Source: Haliotis asinina
Lineage: Eukaryota > Mollusca > Gastropoda > Lepetellida > Haliotidae
Length of the DNA stretch: 64,000 nt
Direction of reading: 5' to 3'
Assembly (NCBI RefSeq): GCF_037392515.1
Contig: NC_090283.1
Coordinates: 19,190,501 to 19,254,500, forward strand
Both the position numbers and the translations under genes were made by a program. The notes below the pieces were generated by a model. The model was not told the DNA's origin. It made no database searches and saw only the letters and a list, made by a program, of their open reading frames with translations. Positions 51,776 through 63,350 of this stretch are shown here, one piece after another (positions within the stretch are counted from its first letter, which is position 1; every line of letters starts with the position of its first letter).

Positions 51776-53460
51776 AGAACATGTTTTGGTGCTTGTTTTA
51801 TAAATGAGGATACTATTGATTAAAGATCCAAGACATGAATATTTCCCAATAAAGATTTCCATATCTGAGCCCCACTCTGTATATCAGAGAGATTTTTACA
51901 TATATCATATATACTGTTTGTTTTGTTTATATTGAGAAAGATTTCTGTGATCTCGTGCTTACTTTTTTGTGTTGAAAAACTCATAGCAATGAAGGTTATT
52001 TTATTTATAATTACATATCAAGTTATGTCAAACTGTCACAATAGCCACAATAACATTGATCACATAAGAAAAGATTGAGCCTTACTTGCCAATCCAATTT
52101 CACAATGTAAATAAGTTCTTGCACTCGTGAAATTATCATGAATATAAAAAATAATGTATGTCTCTTCAACAGTGTGTGCTTGTGCAGCCTTACGTTTTAG
52201 AGTATGAATATAATCATGTTTCCTTGCTTGTCTGAAAAATATATATTCCCATTTAACAGATTGCCATATATATGTACATTCACACAAGTCACAAACATAA
52301 AACAGTCACCTTATGAAAATTCCATGTACAGAATTAACATTTATATTTTCAGGTAGTTGCGTGTAGCCATATATGTTTACATTGTGCTTTTGTATATTTA
52401 AATTGTCATTGTATTTCTGAACCATAACCTAAATTCATGTGTAAATCTACCAACCTTGATCCGTAAATCGCAGAATTTATAATTTTATTACTCACCCTTT
52501 GAAGATATAACAGTTTAATAAGTTTACAAGTCATTACACATTGTGTTATAACGTCTCGTGATGCTTTCGCTCGTTAGATACCAAACCATTCACTCGTTTC
52601 ATAAATATGGTAATACACGGGACATAGGTTAGTAGTCTTTATCTATCTCGTAAATTCTCGTGGAAGTCTTATGACGTCACGAAGCGGTACTTTTTATGTG
52701 CACACAATGCCACACCTCGCAGATAGAAATGTACCGAATCTATATGCATTACCTATGCATTACGTGTAAGCAGAGTAAATTTAATTGTCCAGCACTGGGA
52801 TTATTATTATTTATCTGCACACGAATGCGAGTTGATTGCAAATAGCATCGGCCAATAAATGTTGCTTTTACGAGAGGAATAATAGACAGTTGTAACTTAC
52901 TGAGTCAATGGATTAACTAATTGTGTGATCACAGTGAAATCATGCGTTCAAAATATTAATTTCGCCGCACGTTACTTATGTACAACGCGGCGCGAGTGTG
53001 TGGTAAATATTCCTGAAAAGCTTGTTGGCAATCAGTCCTTGCAGTATATCCAAATAGGATAAAAAGTTACCTCAGTATTCGAGAATACTTGTTACAGAAC
53101 TGTTGTTTGAAGTATCCTAATGTTTTACTTTTGATTCTGCGACATGTTTGTTTTGGCTGAAACAGCTGGAAACTTTAATTATGTGACGCACTCATAAAAC
53201 TCCCACATTCGTTAAATCTGAAATGAACGAAGCGCAAATGAAATTCCCACCCGTGTTAAAGCTGCATATCTTGAAGCGCTCATAATTCACCAAAGTGGTT
53301 AATCTTCACTGTGTGAATCGCTCCCCAAATTCCAAAGGGTAGTACATTTTCAGTGAACGACGAAAACGAGTGCACAATCTCAATTATGATTGCACAGTGC
53401 CAATTAGGAAGTGGTCGAATGCAACATGTCATATTTTGGATATCACTTTCCAAGCGGAAG

Positions 53461-53605
53461 GCGGCTGACTTTGTGTGCTGGCGATTGGGTGCCTGACTCT
53501 GAGGGTGCGGGCTCGAATCCCGGATGGGATTCAACCAAGAAAGTACTAGAATTTGTGGTTTACCAAGAATTTGAAATCCCAAATATGACATATGTTAAAT
53601 CTCAG
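53461..53605 (+). repeat. Family C SINE, head truncated
   Basis: GGCTGACTTTGTGTGCTGG, B box GGGCTCGAATCCCGG and AAGTACTAGAATTTGTGGTT match 38250-38390. The A box is missing. Confidence 0.75.
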
Positions 53606-54097
53606 TTGCTGGAGGCGCTCATACAATTCCCGACTCAGTTCAATCTAAGGTCAAATTTCTTGGTTGAACTAGTGTTATCGTGTCTAAAGGACATGCCTCT
53701 GAGAATGGCTTTTTTCACCTCTGCATGAATAGTTTCAGTTTGCACTTCATTCGGAGCTGGAGCCGGATACTGTGTCCGGACATATGTAGTCATGCTTCAC
53801 AGCAGTCTTATTTGTGTTATTTTATTATTATTAATGGTGTTTGTGATTTTTAACATTTTTGTTGTTTCACAGATTTATGTGTTTTTGTACTAAATACATG
53901 TGTTCATTCGAAAAATAATTGTGTTGAACAAAGGTTTATAACTAGATTTGTTAAGATATTTAAGTTCTAGTACGTGCGGTGCTGAACAATGAAAGCTTAA
54001 TATGTTTGTGATTTCATTTCGAAGAAAATACAATAAAACACCAAACTATGAATGAGGAAAGTTTTGTTAATTCGGGCGTCTTCCAGTAGTGCAGAGG

Positions 54098-54245
54098 CTC
54101 TGAGGTAGCCTGGCGTTTAAAGCGTTAGCTCGTTACTCGGAAGATTCGGGTTCGGTTTCCCAGATGGGTGCAATGTGTGAAACCCACTGTTGCTTTCTCC
54201 ACCGTGATATTGCTGGGATATTGCTAAACTTGGCATAAAATTAGA
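54098..54245 (+). repeat. Family A SINE
   Basis: A box GTAGCCTGGCGTTTAAAGC, B box GGGTTCGGTTTCCC and the body GTGCAATGTGTGAAACCCAC; the tail is partly eroded. Confidence 0.8.
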
Positions 54246-54329
54246 AGCTATAGCTCACCCTAACTGTGAGCCTTGCACATAGGAACTTATTCACCAAGTC
54301 GATTAACACAACGATTTGATGTGCAGTAC

Positions 54330-54555
54330 CCGTGAAGATCCAGGGTAGAAAAGGCCCTCAGCAACTCACGCAACTGACGGGATTGGGTGGTCAGACTGGC
54401 TGACGTGGTTGCCACATGTCATCGGTTTCCAATTGCGCAGATCGATGCTCATGTTGTTGATCACTTGATTGTCTGGTCCAGACTCGATTATTTACAGACA
54501 ACCGCCATGTGGCTGGAATATCGCTGAGTGCGTCGTAAAACTAAACTCACTTACT
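54330..54555 (+). repeat. Family B SINE-like copy
   Basis: Contains CCGTGAAGATCCAGGGTAG, GGGTGGTCAGACTGGCTGAC, TTGATCACTTGATTGTCTGG and the GCGTCGTAAAACTAAACTCA tail. Confidence 0.85.
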
Positions 54556-54834
54556 TGGCAGAGTTGTTTCCCCTACTGCGTTTATTGGTTTGAATCCTGA
54601 TTCATCTTAAGTATGTTTCTTGTGTGTCAGCACCTGTCCCTATTGGGAGCTGCATGTCTGTTTCGAATATGCGCCCAAATATGTCGTAATTTGTTCAACG
54701 ATAGGAAATCTAAACAAGTAGCTTTTCTGGGTTAGGACTGGTCACTAACAAAGTCCTTTCATCGACTGAGTCTGCCAAAACGATCTCAATTCGTGTTCTT
54801 GGTAAGTTTTGATCTTCAGCAGTCTTCATGATGG

Positions 54835-55065
54835 TTGAACTCAAGAAGTTGTGGGTTGGAATTGATCATCAGTTACGCGACCAACGGGATTAGATGGTTA
54901 GACTCGCTGACTTGGTTGACACGTCATCGCATCCCAGTTACGCAGATTGATGCTCATGATGTTGATGTTTACTTCAGGTCCATACTCGACTATTTACAGA
55001 CCGCCGCCATAAAAGCTGGACTATTGCTGAGTGCGGCGTTAAACTAAACTTACTCACTCACTCAT
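54835..55065 (+). repeat. Family B SINE-like copy
   Basis: Contains CTCGCTGACTTGGTTGACAC, GATTGATGCTCATGATGTTG and the GCGGCGTTAAACTAAACTTA tail. Confidence 0.8.
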
Positions 55066-55342
55066 GACTGGTGCAAGATCCGATTAACCGCGTTTAACAA
55101 CACCTTGTGAATCCATATTCCAAGGCTGGTATGCGAGGAGTCATGCTGGCAGCGGCATGCAACATGATTCACCCAATTCATAAAAGACACAAACAAGATG
55201 CCAAGAATACCCTTTAATATAAATTTCTTTGACATTTTGTAATGTAATACATATTTCTTGTTTATTGCTGTTTATAAAGAATATGCTACTATTTTTAACA
55301 TGCAGATTCAGGTCCACGACATAGCATAATATTGCGACTGTA

Positions 55343-55645
55343 GTGAGTGAATATGGTTTTACGACGCTTTTAGCAATATTCCAGTAATATCACAGCGGGA
55401 GACGATAGAAATGGGCTTCACAGATTGTACCCATGTAGGGAATTGAACCCTGGTCTTCAACGTGACGAGCAGGCACTTTAACCACTTGGCTATCTTTGAC
55501 TGTAGATAGTTTTTGACATTTGCTCTTAGCAATATTCCAGCAACATAACAGGGTGGAATACCAGAAATGGGCTTCACACATTGTTTCCATGCGAAGAATC
55601 GAACGCGATGTGACGACGCTTTAACCACTAGGCTACCCCACCGAT
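55343..55645 (-). repeat. Two family A SINEs in tandem
   Basis: Reverse-strand copies at 55343-55497 and 55510-55645. Each ends with a reversed A box (TTAACCACTTGGCTATC and TTAACCACTAGGCTACCCC). The first has the GAGTGAATATGGTTTTACG tail. Confidence 0.85.
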
Positions 55646-55916
55646 GCGACAACTGACACTTTTAATCGTCACATAGAACACTTGTATCTTGGTATTCAAT
55701 CTAGTGCATTATATCCTGATTACACTGTCTATCAAAGACATCCTCGATTATGTAAGGACTTACGTTTCCATTCTATTGCCATAAGAGTTCTGGACCTCGA
55801 AGTCACACATCACACCTTATTTGAAGTCGAAGTCGAAGCTTCAGTGGGACGAGCGGACGCTTTGTCCACAAGGCTACCCAATGACTCATGACCCTGGACA
55901 TTGTTTAGTATAGAAT

Positions 55917-56085
55917 TGAGTGAGTGAGTGAGTTTGGTTTTACGCCGCTTTTAGCAATATTCCAGCAATATCACGGCGGGGGACACCAGAAAATGGGCCT
56001 CACACATTGTACCCATGTGGGGAATCGAACCCGGTTCTTCGGCGTGACGAGCGAACGCTTTAACCACTAGGCTACCCCACCACCC
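55917..56085 (-). repeat. Family A SINE, near-consensus copy
   Basis: Reverse-strand copy with tail GAGTGAGTGAGTGAGTTTGG, then TTTTACGCCGCTTTTAGCAA, GCAATATCACGGCGGGGGAC, the reversed B box GGGGAATCGAACCC and the A box TTAACCACTAGGCTACCCC. It is the best-preserved copy in the window. Confidence 0.92.
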
Positions 56086-57344
56086 CAGTATAGAATTGAA
56101 CTACAATAGAGCACAATCAAGGATAATTATGTATCATCAAGGATAATTAAGGGTGGAATCCGTGGACTCTTCTTAGACAAACACTGAAGGATTGCTATCC
56201 TGATGTTAGTTCCATGTACCACTAAACAGAAACATCCAGGTTTTCCATTTGGCTATAGTTAATATGCCATGTCACGTAGAAATGTTCTTTAATTTATTTT
56301 GAGTAGTATATGTCAGCTGAGCACAGCAACTCACGCACAAACTCCACTTGTCAAAGTAAGCGTTCTCTCAAATTGTCACGTCCCAGTCGAGGGAACCTTA
56401 CTTTTGAACAGTAGTGTAGACTGGTCGACCTTTAACAGTACTGTCATTGTCACATCGTTGTCAGTACTACTGGCACGAATCTCATAATGTCTACATTCTA
56501 ATAATCCCCAAATCCAATCGTATGTCCAGTGGAATCTTCACCCACATTAAACAACAATACACTACCAGGTATTTGGAAGCATACACATAAAACGTTTCCT
56601 GAATAAATCAACCAAGAATTCCCTTTAAGCCAACATCAAATATAGGCGGATATCCTCAACACTTTGGCAGTTTCATTTTTACCCCGGTGAAAAAAAAGTG
56701 CGAACCATTTTTTCGGTATATTCAGGATACACGTTTGACCTAAATGTGGACAATATTTCTCTCAAGGCTAACACGTTTAAAATGTTTACGCTTAGGTTTG
56801 TTTTGGACGCTACACCATGTACGTGGTTGATAGCAGCAGTATTATATAATGATGTAGAGCCTTGTTATTATCTTCGGGAACTTGTTGCCATGGATGCACC
56901 CATTACTGAAACACAGAGGCATTTTCAACATTCAGTGAGTAAATCTTTACGCCATCGAGCAGGTAAACATGTACATGTCTCTAAGTTTAAGTCTACTTAA
57001 TTTACATAATTTCTTGATTACAGAGAAAGAGAAAACAATTTGTTCCCTGAAAATATTGGCGTCTGTACTGTCCACTCAGAATTACTGTAGCTCTATCGAC
57101 TACAGCTGACTACAGCTACTAATCAGCGGATCCTGGCGTGATGAGGGATCCAATTCCGTTTGGCGGAATGGAACACTTGTCACTTTGAATACCGTGGCAA
57201 CGTATTCACACAAGGTGTGATGGAATGATCTTAATCTGTAAACCTCTTTCCTTTGGAACCAACCTTTCATCAAGTTAATTCGACTGCGTATGTTTGCATG
57301 TGATGAAAATTAAATCAGATAAACGCTATTTGGATCCTTTGACC

Positions 57345-57580
57345 CAGTGATAACCTATTTATAGCCGATAGCCATGACCATAGCCTTATAGCATCTACGA
57401 TCATGTAAAGCATTCGTAACTACTCGTGTCATTCCGGCAAGCCGGATGGCGTCTCCTTGTAGGTCACGGAAAGAGACGAGTAGTTACGAATGCATGTAAA
57501 GTAGTATACCTATTTATAGTTGATAAGCATGCGGGAATTCCCCCTATACTGACCAGAATGCATCTACGATCATGGAAAGT
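57345..57580. repeat. Diverged tandem duplication containing a MITE
   Basis: Two copies share CCTATTTATAG, a GATA(A/G)-rich stretch and GCATCTACGATCATG followed by AAAG. The first copy is interrupted by the 82-base insertion at 57411-57492; the second (around 57558) is not. Confidence 0.7.
57411..57492. mobile_element. 82-bp MITE with 9-bp target duplication
   Basis: The 20-base inverted ends (CATTCGTAACTACTCGTGTC; right end reversed CATTCGTAACTACTCGTCTC) match at 19 positions. They are flanked by the 9-base direct repeat CATGTAAAG at 57402-57410 and 57493-57501. A 9-base duplication suggests a Mutator-like transposase acting in trans. Confidence 0.85.
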
Positions 57581-57759
57581 AGTGTGCAGGCCTTGAGTAT
57601 AGTACACTCGTCTAATAGACGTGGCCAGCTCCAGATCCCCCGGATTTTGTGGGATAACCGGGTTGTCGTGACGCGGGCAGATGCAGTTGATCTAGAGACA
57701 CAAATGACAATTGTCACAATTCTAGAAAAACTAGGCAGCAGCGCACCTGAATTGTGAAT

Positions 57760-58200
57760 AAATACGTGAGTGAGTGAGTGAGTGAGTGAATGAATGAGTT
57801 TAGTTTTACGCCTCACTCAGCAATATTCCAGCTATATGGCAGCGGTCTGTAAATAATCGAGTCTGGACCAGACAATCCAGTGATCAACAATATGAGCATC
57901 GATCTGTGCAATTGGGAACCGATGACATGTGTCAACCAAGTCAGCGAGCCTGACCACCGGATCCCGTTAGTCGCCTCTTACGACAAGCATAGTCGCCTTT
58001 TATGGCAAGCATGAATTGCTAAAAGTCTATTCTACCCCTGGGACCTTCACGGGTACCAAAGGAAAAGGCACTGATAATAATGTCATCGGGTGATCGTACC
58101 ACTAAGATCCTTATCTTCCAAGTATCCTTTATGAAAAAGACACAGTAGGGATTAACATGTTCCTGAGAGTTGTGCAGAGTGCCTCTGGGGAAAAGGGGTG
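57760..58200 (-). repeat. Family B SINE-like element, long copy
   Basis: Reverse-strand copy with an extended GAGT tail (57767-57797), all body boxes (CTGGACCAGACAATCCAGTG, CTGACCACCGGATCCCGTTA, TCGCCTCTTACGACAAGCAT) and the 5' part GGGACCTTCACGGGTACCAA through AGGGATTAACATGTTCCTGA. It matches 25255-25660 end to end. Confidence 0.88.
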
Positions 58201-58539
58201 ATTTGAAAGAGTAATCCCAATGACAAAATATTCTAGAAAACAAATGCATCCTAAACTTGACCCCTCTATATGTCTCCTTCCTTTCTATCTTGAATAGAAA
58301 ATGTGTTCATGATATTTAAAACATATTAGATACGTAAATAAGTTCACTGACATATTTTTGGGAATCAGTTTCGGTGTTTTTTCGCGGTTTTGTTAATAAG
58401 GCTCTAGCAAATCAATCACTGGTTAATCGAATCGAACTTTAGGCGCTCCGACCAAGACGGAATGTAAAGAAGAAATACAATACTATTCCTATCAAACGTC
58501 GAATTGTATTGCAAGCTCTGAGCGAAATAGTTACCAAAT

Positions 58540-58780
58540 TTTGCTAGCCACTCAGGCTAGGTATGCTCGAAAGTTAGTAGCCCACAAAATATTTCACTAG
58601 CTGAGAAATTTGAATGTAGACACGGGTTTTACCATTAAGCTGATAATTTCGTGAGCATTTTTATCAGGCCATAATTTTGCATTTTTCAAACGTGTATTAT
58701 AACTTAACAAATCGGAGAGAGTTGTATATTTTCCAAATAACCCTTAGGAAAATTCACTAGCGAGTTGGGACAGTGACCGT
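58540..58780. repeat. Possible MITE or repeat remnant
   Basis: Text such as TTGCTAGCCACTCAGGCTAG and, further on into the neighbouring exon, TTACTAGCCACGGGCTACCG resembles the element at 42179-42505. If so, it overlaps the 3' end of the minus-strand gene and may supply its stop codon. Confidence 0.3.
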
Positions 58781-58786
58781 GGAGAT

Positions 58787-59003
58787 TTACTGGCCCGACT
58801 GGAATTTTACTAGCCACGGGCTACCGACCCCGCGGTTATTTCGCAGAATGATCGCTAGCTTCCATAGTTCTGCATGCATTACCCTGAAGTATCTGGTAAG
58901 GACGTCTTCCATGTGTCGCTCCAGTAGCTGTTTGGCGGCCAGACCGGTCGAGTTACCCTGACCACAGTTTACGAAAGTTGCTCTAGGCTGGCACAAGTAC
59001 TCC
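58787..59003 (-). CDS. Secreted protein exon 3 (C-terminus)
   Basis: Acceptor TTTTGTGTTCAG. Encodes REYLCQPRATFVNCGQGNS, then a helical stretch (LAAKQLLERHMEDVLTRYF) and a tail that may be repeat-derived, ending TAA at 58787. The end could instead be spliced at GTAATG near 58868. Confidence 0.5.
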
Positions 59004-61150
59004 CTGAACACAAAAGTGAATTTAATACTATTCATCAAACATATGATCATCATTATCTTCGTATTTTACATAGTCCATTATACATTGAAAGGCAAATGAA
59101 ACGTCAATGGAGATTTTATAACGTCCAATGTCTTGTTGTGGGTGGGGTTTCTCGTAAAGCCTGCCAAAGCTACTGTGTTCAATAAAATGCCGGCCAGGCA
59201 GTTTATGCCTGAATGCATGCATGATACACATTCAATTTTTCAATTCCAATTAAGTGTCTGTGCGAACTCCTCCCTTTCCACAAACAAAAGCATTTGTAAC
59301 CTCTATCTCAAACAATATTTTAAAAATGGCTAAAACACGATTCTTTCCTCAAACGTGATGGCCTTTGTTCAAACACTTCACTGATATTTAAATGTCATTT
59401 CTAGTATTACCACGTTCTTTTGCCTTTCAGTATGTATCCCTAAACACATATTTGTCACTTTTAACGTCTTCACGTTTTGGCAAACGTAAACAGAATGTCT
59501 GAAAGTCTCCACTTGGATCATCCTTTTCTGAACCCTGCCAATCACATTACTTTCAAAGAGACAGAAAATCCCAAAACAGAGATAACTTGGGTAGCATGGC
59601 AAAAGAACAGGTTTGTTGGGATCGTTTTTGAGTCTGTTCGAGCATGAAAAAGCTTCATTTTCCCGTGACATCAAAGGTGCCTTTGGGAGTTAACTCCAGC
59701 ATCCTAAACAGACTTATGATTGTAGTAGGTAAACTTGTTTTGTACAATAGCTTATATATATAAAAACTTATAATAATACAATAAACACAATACAAAAAGC
59801 ACAATAAAAGCATGCATTACGAGAGGATTTCAATTTAAGAAAGTTGGTTTGAGATTTATATAATTTGGTAAAGATATTTTACCACCGTCTTTGCAAAATT
59901 TTCGTATGTCTCTTGGACTGAGAGTCGGTTAGTTCATTACACAATTGAAATTCCTGGTAACATTCTCTTTCAAAATTTCATTTTGTGATGGTAAGTCGTG
60001 GTTGATGTGTCAGGACGTACCTCCTTTTTAAACTGGCGAAGATTCTGTGCTCGGGGACGATCGGACATTCAATGTTTCCTGGACAGGTACAGTGTATGAC
60101 GACTCTGCGTTCTGGCAAATCTACGCCTTCCACCGTTCTGTTGAAGTCGTAGGCGACGCCACAAATAGCCCTTGGCGGACATTCTACATCGTGATGTTCT
60201 CGCTACAAGAAAACACGTGAATGTTGTTTATCGGCGCACACAACATTAATCCTAAGTATCAAGTCACCTAATACGTGCACGTGAGTGGCAGCCCGAGGAA
60301 CGACCCCAGCAGTTCCCACCAAATCGTTCTTTACACAGCAAGGAGATGTTACTGGGAACCTAAAGATTTACGATGGACACCAAGGGAAGAATATGTCCCC
60401 ACAACCGAGTTTCTAGCTGCAAGAGGCGGCCGCATAGGGCAGTCCCTGACCTGGAACCCAACTCGTGATCCTGAGCGGATGCGCAATGCCCAATTCTTAC
60501 TTTTTGGATCCATGGTCATATCAACCGGTGAATTGGCATAATGAGACAGCTTGTAATATGGCTGGAATAATACTCATGCAACCTTTAACAAGAAAAATCA
60601 CGTCTGGACAGGCATTACTGGAAAATATCCTGATTTGATATTTTCTCTTGAGGGTTGACCTCAATGAATACAGTTCACAGCACATCATGGATGCACCATG
60701 AACATCGAAGACATATTAAATTACGGCTGTGTTTTACAGTACAAAATACACTTAAACTACCTACCAATCCACGCCCAACAAAATCGAGTAATCAAACACA
60801 CTACCTTATACAGACACCTAATTACTATTCCAGCCCTCCTTATCTTCACCATTTTGTTACAAGACAGTAATGAAATATTCTTGAATAGTGATATTTGCGA
60901 AATTTTGTCTCGTTGCATTATCTAGGTCCATGCGTTATTCTGACGTAAAATGTATTCAAATCTAACCTCACCGACGTGCTGTACATCGTAAAATGTGGAC
61001 TGAACCAACCTCAGTCATGTTTAGACTTACCTCGACTTTGAAGCTGCGTTCGAATTCAACTTCCTCTGGCTCCCTTTGTTGGTACAGGACGCGGTAGTCG
61101 CACAAGGCCGGCGTTGCCAGCAGCAACGCTGCAACTAACATCAGCATCAT
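58787..61150 (-). CDS. Small secreted cysteine-rich protein, whole gene (3 exons)
   Basis: Three minus-strand exons join in frame to 172 residues. Residues 1-17 (MMLMLVAALLLATPALC) are a signal peptide, so the product is probably secreted. The mature part has a YRVLYQQREPEEVEFERSF segment, then a cysteine cluster: VECPPRAICG, a possible glycosylation site NRT, VVIHCTCPGNIECP and YLCQPR. The C-x(5)-C, C-x-C-P-x(4)-C-P and LCxP spacing resembles the Argos/giant-lens class of secreted EGF-pathway inhibitors, which I offer only as a pattern resemblance. The tail after Cys-Gly-Gln-Gly is uncertain: a donor-like GTAATG at about 58868 could splice it differently. Confidence 0.6.
60021..60202 (-). 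CDS. Secreted protein exon 2 (cysteine cluster)
   Basis: Encodes REHHDVECPPRAICGVAYDF, NRTVEGVDLPERRVVIH and CTCPGNIECPIVPEHRIF, with five cysteines. Acceptor TTTTCTTGTAG; donor AG|GTACGT, phase 2. The introns on either side (59004-60020, 60203-61030) contain nothing recognisable. Confidence 0.68.
61031..61150 (-). CDS. Secreted protein exon 1 (signal peptide)
   Basis: The first Met follows acceptor-like TTTGCTTTCTAG by five bases, so a 5' non-coding exon probably lies upstream. A further in-frame Met at 61180 would be used if that intron is absent. Donor GAG|GTAAGT, phase 0. Confidence 0.65.
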
Positions 61151-61155
61151 AGACC

Positions 61156-61684
61156 CTAGAAAGCAAAATATATGCACCAAGTGAGATGACCAAATGAAAA
61201 AACAACACCCCCCTCCCCAAAACCGGTATGTTTCTACAAAATACTATGCTTGTCCTAGACGCTTTTCAAAAACTCTCGTCTCATTCACAAGCGTCAAGTG
61301 ACCTCAATTTGTCTAATGAGCTAAATACGTTCATTTACTACGCAGCGAAGCATCCACGTCAGATACAAATTATGTTTCAATCTCCCGCTGATTTAATACC
61401 ACAATTGATGCTGCAAGCTGGTTATTGGCCCACGCTAAACGCTAGACGCGCTCATATCATTTTTTTTACGATAAAACAAATATCTTTTTTCAAATCAGTA
61501 ATAACTCAGTAAATCAGTAAAATTCCGACCTGACAATTCACATTATCCAGTGATTTAGATCGTGCGATATGGTTTCAGAGCATGTGTTTAGGAATCACTT
61601 TCGTATTGTAATAATACCAGGTGTTCGCAAGAGGGCGAGACTATCCTGTCCCATCTGTGGTATTACTCATAAACATTTACAAAA
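61156..61684. other. Upstream of the secreted-protein gene, nothing recognised
   Basis: Probably promoter or 5' non-coding sequence of the minus-strand gene. No TATA box or other site stands out. Confidence 0.4.
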
Positions 61685-63350
61685 GTCAGTACTTCTCTAC
61701 TCTGTACCTCTCCATTCCGTACCTCTCTACTCCGTACCTCTCTACTCCGTACTTCTCTACTCTGTACTTCTCTACTCTGTACATCTCTTCTCTGTACCTT
61801 CCTATCCCATACCTCTGTACTCTGTACCTCTCTGCTCAGAATCTCTCTACTCCGTACCTCTGTATTATGTACCTCTTTTCCCTGAACCTTTCTACTCCCT
61901 ACCTTTCAATTCGGTACCTCCTTACCTCGCACCTCTCTACTCCGTACCTCTCGACTCTGTACCTCTCCATTCCGTACATCACTACTACGTACCTCTCGAC
62001 TCTGTACCTCTCGACTCTGTACCTCCATATCTCTCTACTCAGTATCTTTCTACTCCGTACCTCTGTACTCTGTACCTCTTTTCTCTGAACCATTCTACTC
62101 CCTTACTTTCAACTCTGTACCTCCTTACCTCGCACCTGTCTATTCCCTACCTCTCTACTCTGTAACTCTCTTCTCAGTATCTTTCTAATCCGTACCTGTC
62201 TACTCAGTATTTTTCTACTCCGTACCTCTGTAATCTGTACGTCTCTGCTTAGTATCTTTCTACTCCGTACCTCTCTACTCAGTATCTTTCTACTCCGTAA
62301 CTCTGTACTCTGTACCCCTTTTCTCTGAACCGTTCTACTCCTTACCTTTCAAATGTGTATCTACTTACCTCGCACCTCTGTACTCCCTACCTCTCTACTC
62401 TGTACCTCTCTACTCAGAATCTTTCTACTCCGTACCTCTCTACTCAGTATTTTTCTACTACGTACGTCTGAGTATATTTCCTCTCTGTATCCCCTTCTCT
62501 GTACCTTTCTACTCCATACCTCTGTACTCTGTACCTCTCTACTCAGTATTTTTCTACTCCGTACCTCTCTAATCTCTACGTCTCTGCTTTGTATCTTTCT
62601 ACTCTGCATCCCCCTTCTCAGTACCTTTCTACTTCATGCCTCTGTACTTCTGTACCTCTCTACTCCATACCTCTCTACTCAGTATTTTTCAACTCCGTAC
62701 CTCTCTACTCAGTATATTTCTACTCCGTACCTCTGTAATCTGTACCTGTCTGCTCAGGATATTTCTACTCTGTATCCCCCTTCTCAGTATTTTTCTACTC
62801 CATACCTCTGTACTCTGTACCTCTCTACTCAGTATCTTTCTATTCTTACCTCTGTACTCTGTACCTCTGTTCTGTGTACCTTCCTTCTCCGTATCTCTGT
62901 ACTCTGTACCTCTTTTCCCCGAACCTCTCTACTCCCTACCTCGCACCTCTCTACTCGGTATCTTCCTACTCCGTACCTCCCTACTCTGTATATCTCTACC
63001 CAGTACCTTTCTACTCTACCTCTGGTCTGCACCTCTCTCTCCCGTACCTCTCTACTCAGTACCTCTCTCTCACTCTCTCCAGTATCTCTGTACCTCGTAC
63101 CTCTCGATCTCGTACCTCTCTGCTCCGTACTTCTGAAATCTGTACCTCTCTTCTCTGTACCTTTCTGCTCCGTACCTCTGTACCTCCCCATCTTGTACCT
63201 CTCTATTCCGTACTTCTTTCTACCTTTCAACTCCGTATCATTCTATCCCGTACCTCTCTACTCTGTACCTATCTACTCCGTATCAGCAGTCTCGATACCG
63301 CACTTCCCCACGATGTACTCTGTTAGTTTTTAATCCCAAACCGTAATTTC
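61685..63350. repeat. Degenerate 15-bp minisatellite (CTCTACTCNGTACCT)
   Basis: About 1.66 kb of imperfect 15-base units, often TCTACTCCGTACCTC or TCTACTCAGTATYTT. Because the unit is a multiple of three and rarely makes stops, long frames appear in several phases and on both strands (up to 326 codons, pentapeptide-like YSVPL). They overlap each other and lack other protein features. Confidence 0.93.

Larger units (their letters stand above)
45280..58786. other. Long intergenic region, repeats only
   Basis: The start is probably 3' untranslated sequence of the B-box gene. The rest contains SINE copies, an inverted-repeat element (48433-49040), a poly-T tandem duplication (47730-47885), minisatellites (49256-49345, 50985-51775) and an 82-base MITE (57411-57492). 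Sections 46700-47700, 49650-50980, 51800-53460 and 56100-57340 contain only short open frames without recognisable features. Confidence 0.6.

Noticed and set aside
51460-51803. Open frames of about 100 codons on both strands.
   Set aside because: They are produced by the 51-base minisatellite; equal openness on both strands argues against coding.
60663-60925. A G-poor stretch resembling mitochondrial DNA (possible nuclear mitochondrial insert).
   Set aside because: I could not match its translation to any mitochondrial protein, and composition alone is not enough.
62353-63333. A 326-codon open frame as a gene.
   Set aside because: It is the translation of a 15-base tandem repeat that is open in other frames and on the other strand too.
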